Below are positions 23,956 to 36,475 of a DNA stretch of 64,000 nucleotides, piece after piece. Each line of letters begins with the position of its first letter. The first letter of the stretch is position 1. A program made the translations under genes and the position numbers. The notes beneath the pieces were generated by a model that was not told the origin of the DNA, made no database searches, and worked only from the letters and a program-made list of their open reading frames with translations. Origin of the DNA: Pterois miles (lineage: Eukaryota; Chordata; Actinopteri; Perciformes; Scorpaenidae); the NCBI GenBank assembly GCA_947000775.1, contig CAMQGK010000466.1:1364001-1428000 (forward strand). Reading direction: 5' to 3'.

Positions 23956-24580
23956 AGGATACTGTATGTGAGTGTAAAAACCATGTGATCCCCGCTGCCA
24001 GCTGGACTCTTCACATGCATCCGGTGATTTGCACCTTCAGCCAAGACGGTGCATGTCTGGACTCCTGAGCTGGACTTTTTCCATACGGCGTTCACTAAAC
24101 ATGTTTCTCCAGGATAGAGTGCTGCAGGGATGACGTATTCCTGTAGGCCAACCAGGAATTTAGCATCACTCTGGCTCCATCGACAAAAATCCAGCAGGAT
24201 TTTTCCACTGGATTTTGGATTATTGCAGAAAATAAGCTCTGTGGCGAACAAACATTTATGACACTTACATGTTTTGTTCAGCAAGATAATCTTGACAAAT
24301 AAACACTGCTTTTATGATTTTTGAAATGTCAGTGCAATCACCAGACAAAAAAAAACTAATGTTAGGTCATAAATGAACTACACTACGGTCACATGAGTAT
24401 ACACAACAAGGCTGTAGAGGCGGATGAGTCGGCGTGATGACGTTTAGTAGTCTCATTTAGCCACTTGTTTTTTCTGCCTTCACATAAAGGCTTCAAAATT
24501 CTCAAGTGGGGTATTTACTGCCGTATTTTTCAGCTTGTGTTAACCAAAGACCTTATTTCAAGCATCTAACTAAAAACAAA
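23907..24580. repeat. Probable dispersed repeat with a 125-codon frame
   Basis: The minus-strand frame 24284-23907 covers phrases such as KFLVGLQEYVIPAALYPGE. The nucleotide sequence around it ('ttccactggattttggatta', 'gttaggtcataaatgaacta', 'ggatgagtcggcgtgatgac') matches my memory of a common percomorph repeat. I therefore treat the frame as incidental. A real exon is possible, but there is no clean splice pair at both ends. Confidence 0.4.
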
Positions 24581-25855
24581 TTCAAAAAAACTCCCTGACC
24601 TCCAGACAAGGTAACCAGAAGTGCTAAAACACTGACTCATTTCCAGATTTTAGGACTCATTCCTATCGCCTCAACACAAGCACAGGGTTTGCTTTGAGCC
24701 TCTTGTTTACACACCCCTCCCCCTTTCCTGCTCATCTTTTCTGTTTGTGTTTCTCCGTCCTCTTCCCCCTCTCTTGACATCACTCTCCCCTTCAGCCAAA
24801 CCCTTCATTTTCTGCTCATTAGTCACCCTCCTTATCTTTGCCTTAAAATTTTACAATCTTCTCTATTTCCTGTTCTCCTTTCTACCTCCTCACTGGGTGA
24901 CTTTGTCTATCTGGTGAAGGTGACCTTGCCAAAGAGACCCACAAGAATCGCCATGGAGACAGCATCCAGCTAGATGATGCTTATGTGGAGAGAGAGGATG
25001 CGGGGGGGAGGGGGTACAAAAAAGAGAGTAGGAAAGAGAAAGCAGTGGTGTGAAGGCAGCTTCAACACGGAGCTTATTTTCTGCAGCTCCTGATTCATGG
25101 TCCCATCACTCTGGTTTAGATTACTATAATATTGCCTCCCTCTATACTTCTCCCTCTCTCTCTTTGTTGAGCCCAAGGTGAACATGAAAAGCTGCTCTGT
25201 TAAAAAAAAAAAAGAATTAAATTAAATCAAATGTGAAGCAATGTGTCATACCTTTATTTTTCTAAACTCCTTTTTTTTCTTTCTGAGGGTCTCTGAGTCT
25301 AATTTGCACAGTGAAATATGCCTCCTCTTAATCTATGGGAAGTGCTGACTTGGTCAAAATAGAAATCTTTTCCCCTTATAATGTAAAGTTAAGCTTTTTT
25401 TTTTAACACTAGCAGCGTATATATAATGTCTAAACAACTCAGCAGTGTCAGAAAGTGAGTCCTGCAGTCGTCCATTTAGCTGAATGTGTTAAAAACACAA
25501 TCACAGAGTAAAATATGTCAATTCCACACATCTATTGTAATCAAGATCAAACTGGCACAACATTAATACGTCCTCTTTCATCTTTATGTGGTTAATGCAG
25601 TCAGACCTCCTTTTAAACTTTGGTCTATAGTGAAGAAAAGGTGGATTCCAGCCTCCTTAAGCACAGGGATATGCTGTTGCAGACTTAATCAAAAATTTAT
25701 GAAGTGAGAAAAGTTAAAAGTGCAGATGCTGCTGCAGCTTAGATATGTTTGGGGTTTTTTGCAAGATAACTTTTGCAACTCGCACATACTCTCACATATC
25801 ACAGACTGTATAAATTATGAGCGTAGTCTCCAGGACTTCACCCAGAGGTTTCTGA
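24581..25855. other. No gene recognised
   Basis: Pyrimidine-rich patch at 24700-24900; otherwise AT-rich DNA without signals. Confidence 0.5.
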
Positions 25856-25859
25856 TGAG

Positions 25860-26439
25860 CTGTTGTGAAATGGGTGGCTCCCATATACCGTAGGTATAAT
25901 AAGACCTGGATGCAGTTCGGCCGCTCAGCCTTGCTTCCAATTTTTTTCCAGTAGACACTCATGGTATTACAACGAAAAATGCCCCAGCGGCCCAAAAACT
26001 TTTTCTTCATCGACCACAATTGTAAAAGAGACATCTGTAAAACTGCTGATGGGACACCTCGAACTGCAAAGAAGGTTGATTATGACTCTTTCTATTATGA
26101 ATTTTGGATTCATGGAGGTTTTATATTTGTAAAATTTTCCTCAAGTCAAAAAAAAAAAGAGTTTTGAAAATCTGTGATTTCATCACAAAGTAAAGTCTTT
26201 GGGCCCAGCAGTGGGTGAGGCCAGCGGGAGAAACACTACTGCGCATATTCAGTATACTCTGGAAGTAAACCAGAAACTAGATAACTTTATGGCGTATGCA
26301 CTGGGTGAGCAGTTCTCTGAAAAAGGCACTACCTTGAGGTCCGGTATCCAGTTCTTATTATACATCCATGGTGGCTCCGACTGTCGCCATCTTGGCAGTG
26401 ACAACACACTGAGGCGGAGGAGAGTTATTTATATTTATA

Positions 26440-26532
<93 letters not shown>

Positions 26533-26765
26533 TTTTATTATTATTATTTTTTTTTTTTTTAGTTATATAAATATTCACCCCCTGCACAGTAGTTATGAAC
26601 AAGGATGTTATCTATAAAGATAGAGTTGGTCATTTTAACATGTGGGTCTATGGGGATTCACTCGCCTTTAGTCAGCCTTAAATGGTCATTTGAGGAACTG
26701 CAGGATTTGGCACTTTTCTGCTTTGGCTTCATTTTTTAGCACCGGAGGTTGCCGCTTCACACACT
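25860..26765. repeat. Dispersed repeat block interrupted by (TA)n
   Basis: Contains 'gtattacaacgaaaaatgcc', 'aactttttcttcatcgacca' and 'gccatcttggcagtgacaac', and ends with 'ttagcaccggaggttgccgc'. The final motif resembles the end of family C ('accggaggttgtccactgg'). The central part is replaced by a long TA/T-rich tract. Its class is not settled. Confidence 0.4.
26428..26566 (+). repeat. (TA)n microsatellite with TTA/poly(T) flank
   Basis: An uninterrupted TA run at 26444-26528 (about 85 bp) lies between 'ttatttatatttatatattt' and a TTA then T16-type run. It is the longest pure microsatellite here and would be unstable and hard to assemble. Confidence 0.95.
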
Positions 26766-26769
26766 TAGC

Positions 26770-28546
26770 TAATCGAATATTCTTTTGATTAAAATTTGCA
26801 TTATTTTAAAATGGAGAATAAATACTTAATTAGAATCAATCAGTTTGATCTTTGCAACTTTTTTCAGCTCCTACAATATCGCCATACTCTACAGCAAATA
26901 CACTTGTTAAAGTGAGGTTACATTCAGGCCGCCGCAAATGTTAGTTTAATTTAGAGAAAGAGCTTCATCGTGCGTAAACTTTCAAAAAAGGCCAATGCCA
27001 ACGGCTGATATGATACAGGACACAGTCCTTAAATGCCCATTTACAAGCCTATCTAGATGAATCTCTTCCTACTTCCTGTATTGGCACTGAATGTTGGCAC
27101 CAGATGTAACTTGTGTAACTCACAATCATTGCATTGGCATGATTCCTGCAGGACACTGGGCTGGTGATTCATTACCTTCTTGCCTTTATCTGCCTGGATC
27201 GAAAACACAAGTCTAAACTAATTTGATCGGGCACGACAGGCGCTGGATGTAATGAGTTCATAATTCAGCTGTGTGAAGTTTATGAGAACCTTAAGACCAA
27301 GGAAGAACAAAAATGTTCCCTATGTAGAAAAAATGGCGCATGTTTCCATGTAATAGGAAGTCAAGAGATAAACGGAAAAGATTGCTGAAAAAGAAAACAT
27401 GGTTGCTTCGCTATCAAATTCTCTGGCCCTCAGTTGTTGTGTAAGGGAGATGTAATCAGGCCTGCAATGCGTCACTCACACAGCCGTAGGCTGAGACATT
27501 CACAGCTGCCTGTCAAAATTAGGGCATTGACTCTAAATGTAAATGTGTAACGTTTCAGCATAAGAACTTCACTTGTTATTTGTGTCATTTTTATACTGAA
27601 TTCAAGGGGACCACAGGGAGTGTTTGATCTCAGTGCACCGAGTCTCAGAGTTTGTGTCGGCTTTATCGCACACTGAAGTTCATACATCTGGATCTTGTGC
27701 AAACCACTGCACTGTATAATTTAGCATGTATGGCACTACATTAACTGTCCAACACCAGATTGGATGTGATACCTAAGCACCAACTTTCTGTACTTTAATG
27801 ATGGTTGGAAAGCAAAAACAACTCTCTGCGGTAACACGAGCCTGCACACATCATTTCAACACATCCAGGCTGGTAATAGTAAAAAATAGATAAAGAAAAA
27901 TGTGGCTGCCTCTTTCACTGATTCCTTCAGGGACAGAAAAACTTGAGTGCAAGCGGCTGCGTTTCACTTTAATAGAATCACACCAAACAAAGTTTCCCAC
28001 TTCAACCAGCTGGTTGACAGACAGAAATGAGCACAATGCTTTATATATTAAATAGTATGCTTGTATTATTACTATTGTTCTATGTACATAAGTATTTGAA
28101 GTATTTGGCCAATTGAGAGGGTAAAGCACAAACTGTAAACACAACACTGACGTAGTATCACCTTATAAAGTTGATATTGGTGTAATGTGTTAGCAAACGG
28201 TTACTTATTTACACATCCAGCAGAAATGAAGCAGCATTAGCATCCATGTTTGTGTCCACTTGATGAACATAACATTCAACATCCAATATTCACACCCTTG
28301 TAGCTCTATTTTGGTCCCCACCATCTCCTGAGGGAAATATCAGGCTCTTTAGTGGCTAAATGCTAAATTATGTTTACCAGCTAGTAGCTAACTTTGCCTG
28401 TAATTTACTGCTGGGAAAGTAGAGTATGGTGAGTTTATCAGGAGCCAGCCACAGAGATAAAGCTGATTAGAAAACAGTACAACAAGCGTCAAACCGTAGA
28501 GCTGAATGGAAATGTACAGCTGAGTGATGATTCTCTGTGCGTTTGT
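26770..28546. other. No gene recognised
   Basis: AT-rich DNA; frames up to 98 codons, without motifs or splice support. Confidence 0.45.
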
Positions 28547-29235
28547 CATATAGACTGTATATAAAGATGGATGACATGACAACACCCCAAAGTGAAGCCA
28601 AAACATCATGATCATCCCCTGGTGGCCGGCTGCAGTATGGGTGATAAAGCCCGCTCCCGTCATGTTAGCAGATGGGATACGGGCTAAACTAAAAAGTCAA
28701 AGTACGCCTTTCCAAAGATGGTTTCTGTCATTTTAAGTAATTCTTATCACATTGATGTGTGCCCAAGTGTTCATTTTTCTGTTTAGTTTTAATTATCTAT
28801 CTGATGCTATGAAAAGGGGGTGATACATCATGATTGACAGCTGTTCTGAATGAAGTAATCGTGGAGCCGGAAGCTCGGGAATTGTACGAAAGACGAGATG
28901 TAACTTTAACTTTCATAACCGTCACGATTCTGTGTAATAGTACATCGGTGTTTCTTTGATCATACATGCATTTATAGAGATATTATGATTAGTTATGTCT
29001 TCCTAGCCTAATGGCTACGGTGGTGCTAACGTATCAGCTAGGTGTCTGATGCTAGCAAGCTGCAACCGTGCTTGCGATTGGCTCAGGCGGGTGTGTGGGT
29101 GGGACCTCAGGACTGTAGCTCCAGCCTACGTCAAAATCTCAAGATGGCAGCTCCCGTATCCGGGATATTTTAGCTTCACTTCTGTACAGTGGGAAGAAGT
29201 GGAGACGCATCGTCCATCTATATATACAATTTATG
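28547..29235. mobile_element. Family E non-autonomous DNA element with inverted ends
   Basis: The left end is 'catatagactgtatataaag' then 'atggat'. The right end, read from the other strand, is 'cataaattgtatatatagat' then 'ggacg'. The two agree over most of about 25 bases. The interior contains 'ccctggtggccggctgcagt' and 'ctcaagatggcagctcccgt' but no transposase frame. The length of about 690 bp and the ends mark it as a MITE-like element. The right end of family C has a similar terminus. Confidence 0.75.
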
Positions 29236-30890
29236 GTTTGTTACTACAAGTGGCCCCAGCCCGTTACAGCAATTTGACCCAAAGTTGAAATATTGATTAG
29301 TGCAAATTTTAATTATTAAATACTGTATATAGTTGAGTAAATCAATTTCTGTACAGCTGGGTTTGTTGTGTTTGGGATTAATATGAATTTGCTGTGCAAA
29401 ATAAAAGTTGTCATCTAATCTTAGGCAACTTGTCAGACAGCGGGTGGCTTTGTATGCCACGAATAACTTATTGCATGAAATTGTGTGCATGCACGTGTGT
29501 GCACAGTGAAAGTGTGTGAGGGCTTACTCATGTCTGTGTGAGCACATGTGCATCCTCAGAAATGTGTGGCCTGTGCCAACGCTGAGTGAGAGCAGTGTGG
29601 CTGAGACAAATAGTGTTTTCAACCGGCTAACAGCAGAGGACTAGATGGATGGGAGCAGCTCTGTATCTCTGCCCCATCATTGATAAAGAGCATTAGAGGG
29701 CACTCGACAGAGGGGGTCACAGAGAGGAAAAGGCAGTAAAGAAGAGGTAAGAGGGGAGAGTGAGCAATAATTGGAGACAGTTGAGAGGAAGAGAGAGACA
29801 GAGTAGAGAAGTTTGGACACAAGGACGTGGCTGTTTGCAGCAGTCGTTGCCTCCTGGCTAGAAGAATCGTCCTCCTCACTTAATTCGATGTGAGCTTTAA
29901 GCAATCACAACACCAGAGGGACGAGCTGTGTATGCTCACAACGTAGCACAGATAATCAATATATACAGCTGCACTCACACTAGCAAACACTCGTTATCAA
30001 GCCCTTGAGAGCAAATCTCCGCACATTCCAGTTATTGGAGTAAAATCCTTACAACTTGCAATTCAGTTTCTAATGAGTCTAATTAAAACTCATTTACGTC
30101 ATTGTGTTCTTGACCCCCTAACACTGTGTGCTGTAAGGATTTGCACAAAATAAGGCTAAAACAAATAGCCTACCAATAATTACAAATGAATCACCAGTAG
30201 AGATAAGAAAGACTCATTCAGAGGTTTTAATTAGAGACATAATAAATGACGTATAAATGCAACCAGTTATAATATAGCCAGAAAACTACCGTGTTTAAAC
30301 AACTACTGATTGCAAGCTGCACCGTCTCTATTCACAGCTCAAACATACTGTAAACTCATACCCTATTACTGTGTGTATGACGTGATGTTGTTGGCTGTAC
30401 ATAACATACAGACCATTCACGGTAGAAATAGTGATGAAAATAAAAATAACAAAAAAACAACATGTATTTGAGTTGTACACTCAAATTCATGCCCACAGAA
30501 AGTTGCCAAACCTCATTTTGAGTTGTTTTGACTTGAGGCACAGGAATATTTTGCCAGGTTTATCGCGGAGGTGTAAACTATGCGAACACAGAGCAAACTA
30601 AATTAGCATGAAAAGCACATAACTGAGCCTGGGGCGCACAAAATTATAATTACATGGAATTAACTGCACAGACTCTTGCTGTTAGAAAAAGTTAACCTCA
30701 GCATACTAATAACTCTGTGTATGCGCAAAGTCCCTTCTCAGTCATCCACCTCAGCCTCCTCACTTCATATTTCTGCTTTGTCAAGTCATGTGATGAGATT
30801 ACGCCTGACAAGAAAATAATACTTATCACAGAGTTGCTGTGAAAGTGAAACAGAAACGGCTAAGATTATGGAAATATACGTATACTACAT
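29236..30890. other. No gene; purine-rich patch and CNE-like DNA
   Basis: A purine-rich stretch at 29690-29800 explains the minus-strand frames there. The repeat-poor segment 30000-30280 has TAATTA-type motifs ('gtctaattaaaactcat', 'gttttaattagagac') of the kind seen in conserved non-coding elements. Conservation cannot be judged here. Confidence 0.4.
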
Positions 30891-30894
30891 TACA

Positions 30895-31202
30895 AAAATC
30901 TTAAAGGGAAGACTTGCTGTATTTATTATAACTTATCAACATGACAGTGGACAAATATGCTGGTTTATACAAATATATGTATATACTTCTTATTGGAAAT
31001 CAATTAATAACACAAAACATTGATACATATTGCCCAAAAACCCTCAAAGGTACAGCATTTAGCAAAAAAATATGCTCAAATCCCAGCCTGTTTGGCTTGA
31101 TTTTGCCATGTTATGCCCTAAAATACAATATACTGTATATATGTATATATGGTGCTAAAGTGGCGTTAAAATAAATTTGTGTTAAATTCATGTTAACTTT
31201 GA
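30895..31202 (+). repeat. Family A repeat, plus-oriented, internally deleted
   Basis: The left part reads 'cttaaagggaagacttg' then 'attggaaatcaattaataac'. The right part reads 'gctaaagtggcgttaaaat' and 'catgttaactttgac', the usual right end. The central section is missing. Confidence 0.8.
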
Positions 31203-31222
31203 CACACACACACACACACACA
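31203..31222 (+). repeat. (CA)n tract between two family A copies
   Basis: About ten CA units, exactly at the junction of two oppositely oriented family A copies. Confidence 0.9.
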
Positions 31223-31770
31223 TAATTTCTTTAATGTATTAATGCAATTCATTTCCATCTTGCAGCAGTTAGGGGGCTCAGTTTTAAAGCTAGAGTGAAG
31301 ATACTGGTATCATACTTGAAACTAGAAACCCTAAGGGATCCATTGGTACCAACCATGTCATACTAGCTTGTCGCGAAGTACATTAAATACGTACGGGCAG
31401 GGTCAGTTTCAAAGGGGTCCCTTGACCTCTGACCTCAAGATATGTGAATGAATATGGGTTCTCTGGGTACCCATGAGTCTCCCCTTTACAGACATGCCCA
31501 CTTTATGATAATCACACGCAGTTTGGATCAAGTCATAGTCAAGTCAACACACTGACATACTGACAGCTGTTGTTACCTGTTGGGCTTCAGTTAGCCATGT
31601 TATAATTTAAGCATTTTTATGCTAAATGCAGTAACTGAGAGGGTTTCTGGCAATATTTGTCTTTGTTTTGTGTTGTTAATTGATTTACAATATTAAATAT
31701 ATACATGTATTTGCATAAAGCAGCATATTTGAGAATTAAATACTTGAAAATTTAAAAACTAAGCATTCGT
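31223..31770 (-). repeat. Family A repeat, minus-oriented
   Basis: Starts 'ataatttctttaatgtatta' and passes through 'cagttttaaagctagagtga', 'cttgacctctgacctcaaga', 'gtctcccctttacagacatg' and 'gtgttgttaattgatttaca'. The far terminus is decayed. Confidence 0.85.
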
Positions 31771-34700
31771 ATACTGATTTGGAAGTTGAATACCATGGCA
31801 ACGATTGAAGCTTCGAAGCATTCAGGTCAGCCCTATAGCTCACTTATTTTGAGCCCAACCATGATGTTTTTCCTAAACCTAAGTGAGTGGTTCTGTTGCC
31901 CCCTGCTGGTCCTGAACCGTCATACACGTGTGTAATATTCACGCCTCAGTGAGCCGAACCGTGACACCAATATGCTGTTCTCTGGTAGACACACACTCTA
32001 CATGCTTTGACATGGTAGTGGGTTGCATTAATCACACATAACATTATTCAGGGTGAAAGGCCACTGATGTCACTGCCTCGTTCCTCATCCACATTTAAAC
32101 CTCAATGTTCCAGAAATAAACTTCATACGTCACCAAGTTTAGTCACAACTTGATGACCTAAATGAAGTTGACTCACAGGCGTACTGCAGTAGTAGCAGCA
32201 GAGTATAATAATGAGCTGAATGAGCCTCTCACTGACTGACCTCTGTGCTAAGATAAGTTTCTAGTCAGCTTGAATACCGTTTTTGGCTAGCGAGTGCTAC
32301 AGCTGGTGTGCAGCATTAGCACTCTTATGAGTAGACAAAGCAGGTGAAGGAGGTCAGGCCTGTCAGACAAATGGATTTGTGGAATTTGTGGAGTATGCTA
32401 AAAGCATCCAAATAAAACTACCTTTGCTATATTTAGCAGCTTAGAAAATGTCATGTATTTGACATTTCAAATGTTCCAGTGCAAGAGATCATAGAAACAG
32501 CTACTCAATAGTCTGATACTTATCCAACAGAAAGATAGAGCCTCCTCAGAATGCAAGAGCAGTGCAACAATCACACACTTTTATCTGCCACACTCAGACC
32601 TGCAGCAAAGCACTTTGCACATTCATAGTTAGGCTGAGATCCTTTTGTCACTGAGACAAACAGTAAACACTCAAGTCTCACGGGCATTTTTTGAAAGGCC
32701 AGTAGTTGAAAAGATCTGGGATTGCTGCACATGGGCTGGATTTAATCATGAGAATGAAACCTCTTCTTTCTTCTGAAATACTAAAACAAAAATCCTGTGG
32801 TGTTACAGTCCGTGCGCTGAATCTAACTTAGTGAAATGCTATGACAATGTTTATTATCCATCACAAAGTGTGTGTCTGTGCATGTGCATTAATTCAAGTG
32901 AACCATTATTCCATTAAGCCTTAACATCCCTACCTGGTCATAAACATTACACATCTCCGATACTGATTTCTACGTCAAGTCTGTAGCGTCAGTGCTGTGA
33001 CTGAAGTGAGCTATTATCTCCCAGCATGGGCAACCCCTGCAGGATTAACCGCCAATCCTTCTTAAATCTGCCCTCGTCGTAAAAACCATGACACAAGCTC
33101 TTGCATGGATAGTGTCGGTGCAGCACAAACATTTATAATAATACCAAGAGGCACTGTCAGGACCCCATCACTACCAACTATCAACGGCCTAGCTTCAGCA
33201 GCTAGCTCTACCCAGGATTCAAATGTCAGACTGTCACTGCAATTTGCTAATCCTGTTGCAGATGTCATGCTGAGAACTTGAGTGCTTCCTCTTCTGTTGT
33301 TATGTAGAGTTTGCTTTGAGCGTGTTATTTTTTCTACTGGAGAAATTATTCTACTTTTTTATTTTATTTATCTGCTATTGGAACAAACCGATCCGCTGTA
33401 ATAGATCAACTAGACAGGACTGAAAAGTAGGTGAGCCTCAGTCAAGAATCTCCAGAGCTCTTTTTTTTTTTTTTAATAGTTAACATAATATCCCCAGGTA
33501 TGGCAGTGTATATCAGTTGTTCATGCAAGCTAGTGCATGGTTATCCTGCAGAAGAAAAAGTGAGTCACATCAGTGTTAACAGGTTGTTTCCAGTATTCTC
33601 TTCAGCAACTGTCACTGCCACGATAATCCTCCTACTGCCATTTTTAAATGCTAGAGCAGCAGAGCTGAAATAACTCCAAAATGACAGGTGAATCATTTTC
33701 AAACTGTCATTTCAGGGACAAGTTTTGGAAGGAATTGACCCGAATCAAGCCTATCTGTAAGAATCAGCAGTTTGTTCATAAAAAAAACTGTTTTAGTCTT
33801 GATGTGCGTCAACAATGATGAAATCCAGTCTTGTTAAACTATACAACTCCCACGTGTTCAGCTGCGCATTGCCGATGGCATGGTTGAGCTTGTGTAGAAA
33901 CGAAATCTGATGGTTCCTTGTGTTGTCAGGACATGGTCCAGGTCATTATATAGGTCAAAAACAAGGACAGTGGCAGCTGCAGGAGGGGAGGGAGAAAGAG
34001 GGGTGAGGGGGCAGAGAAAGGGAGAGGAGAGGAGAAAAGCAGAGAGAGTGCAGCAGAGAGAACAAAGGGGGAATAAAGCAATAGCATTAAAAGAGACAGA
34101 AGCTGACCTCCAAGCACCCTGGTATTAGCTTGCTCAGGGCATGGATTTGAGCAAATCAAAGCTTTCCACTTCAAAATAATCCACATTTGATAGCTTCCTA
34201 TCTGACAAATTGGGACAGACAGGTCAAAAGCTCAACAGTCAGACACATATGCACATAGATTCAGGCACAGACGCATGTAAAAATGCAAGTGTACAGCTCT
34301 TCCTCTCCCCCACAAACACACACACACTGTAGACGCCGCCTGTCCATCACCAGCAGGTCACCAGTTCACCGTCATGCTCTCAAAATCTTTCCATATTCTC
34401 TGCCTAACAAAACCTGTCAGGACTGCAGACTGCAAATAGGAGAACAGTTTCCTCCGCAAGTCAGTTTTACCGAAGTAGCGTCGAAATAGCCTGACTATTT
34501 TCGGCCGTGTGCGCACATCTGTATGTGAGAACACAGTGACCATGAATGGCAGCTTCTACTGTCACGATAACCGAGTCAGCCACCCGCCGCACACCACACC
34601 TGTCTGTATTGTCTTCCGTGGAGGACTTCATTACTTCTCTTCATCCATTACTTGTCTTCTTTATCTTAAAGCTCCATTTATATTTCCTCCTCTGCTCATC

Positions 34701-36015
34701 GGAGCTACAGTCCCATTTCCACTGACAGCAGTGTGAACAATTAGGTCATCAGCTGGCCTATTTAAAGGATGAGGAACTCAAGGCCTAGATCTGCACAATC
34801 ACTTAAAAACATCAAATATGGCAATAAATTGCAAAAAGGTGACATGTATGAAAAGCTTTAGTCATGAAAGCATCAAAATGCGCCTTATTTGAAGAGGTGT
34901 GTCAGAAGGCGTACTTTCTGTTGTACTTCCGAAGAGGGCGCGTAGAGTTTTGCATGCAATATGCATGGACTCGTGGCCGGCAAATGGCCCCGGACAAGTG
35001 CAGCGTGTACTGCCTTTGTGAAGGTCAACCATCTCTTACAGCATCTTTGACACACACAGTGGGTGTCCAGATGGCTCAGCAGACTAAGTCGCATGTATTT
35101 ATTTACAATGTCAGGAAGTGTGAATTCTGCTTATGACCTTGGTCACATGACATGACTTGTAAGATGTTAAATAAGTCAGTGGATTGACTGACGCACTAAA
35201 CCCAGCAGTCTGGGAGAGCTGATGACCGCTCGAGTCATTGATCTTAGAACAACTGGAGTGACCTAATGTTTTGAGACTGTCCAACACATTACTGCTTCAA
35301 ACCCTGCAAGAGTGTTTTTCCACAAACAGCCTCTGTATGGGGATGCACTGATTTGCTAAAACCAGCTTAACAAAATTCAACAGCCTTTATGGCATTACTA
35401 ATTAAAAACAACTTCCAGTATACTTTATTAACTTGTCATATTGGCCATCCATCAGGCTAATGATATCATTAAAATTAGCTTAAAATTCCACTGCACCACA
35501 TTGTCTGCATGGCTCAGTTAACTGAAATACTCACTTTGGGGATTCAATGTGACGAACTTATTGGCCATTACCCTGCTGTTTGCCACTTAAAATAATGCTC
35601 CACTTGTGACAGCCAGGCCACAAACTTATATTCCTACAATATACAATTAAATTAGTCACACTATTACAACATTTTATATTGCATCCAATAACTTGAGGCC
35701 GTTTAGCTTCTGTAGCCAAAGGTCAAGATTACATGAGAATCATTGAGGGCAATTCACATCTGTTGGCTTAAAACAGCTGTAGGGCAACCATGACCATCCT
35801 GTTACAGGAAGTACTCTCTTGTAACAGTATTCCACTGTGCAAGCACATGTGCTTCAAGTGTTATGAAAAAAACTGTCTCTCTCTTTGTCACTGTATTCGC
35901 TGGCAAAATATTCTATTAATTTTCCAGTTTTATTCTATTCCATCAGGTCATCTGGTTTTGATTTGTCCCGAACTGGTTTATGATCAGATAACAGGAAAAC
36001 ATTTACAATCAGCAG
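31771..36015. other. No gene recognised over about 4.2 kb
   Basis: Contains a small 'tttttcctaaacctaag' repeat-like piece near 31870, a poly(T) run at 33463, and a purine-rich block at 33975-34070. A 68-codon minus-strand frame (33062-33268) has a protein-like look (SWVELAAEARPLIVGSDGVL) but no splice or family support. Nothing else stands out. Confidence 0.45.
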
Positions 36016-36019
36016 TGAC

Positions 36020-36475
36020 ACAAGAGGGTGGAGCTAAATACTGAACACTGAAGAAGACATTGTTAGGTGACCAAAAGGGGTTATAATTAACTTTTAATGA
36101 ACTGAAAACACACTGTGAAAGGGTTAAAATTGTAAAACTAAAACACTCAGTGGTAGTGACCTGTTAATAACAATGGAGCCAAGCCCCAGAGCATCCCCTG
36201 CTTTATGCTCTATTTGACTCTAAATGGGACCAGAATTTACTAAATGAACATCATGCTGTATTGAAAAAGACTTGAAACTAGCGACTGAGACCATAAACTC
36301 AGGTTTACAATGTTTACTGAGGTAATCCATCAAGTGAGAAGTAGGCTCAATTTCTCATAGACTTCTATACAATCAGACAACCAGAGGAGTTGCCCCCTGC
36401 TGGATATTTGAAAGAATGCAAGTTTAAGACGCTTGGCTTTACTTCTCAGACTCAGAGTTGCCTACTGGCTAAATG
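36020..36475 (-). repeat. Family C dispersed element (copy 3)
   Basis: Inverted relative to copy 1. Shares 'actgaaaacacactgtgaaa', 'gctctatttgactctaaatg', 'cttgaaactagcgactgaga' and 'caaccagaggagttgccccc'. Confidence 0.8.

Noticed and set aside
26199..26570. 123-codon frame ending in alternating IY residues
   Set aside because: Runs through the (TA)n tract and poly(T); not a gene.
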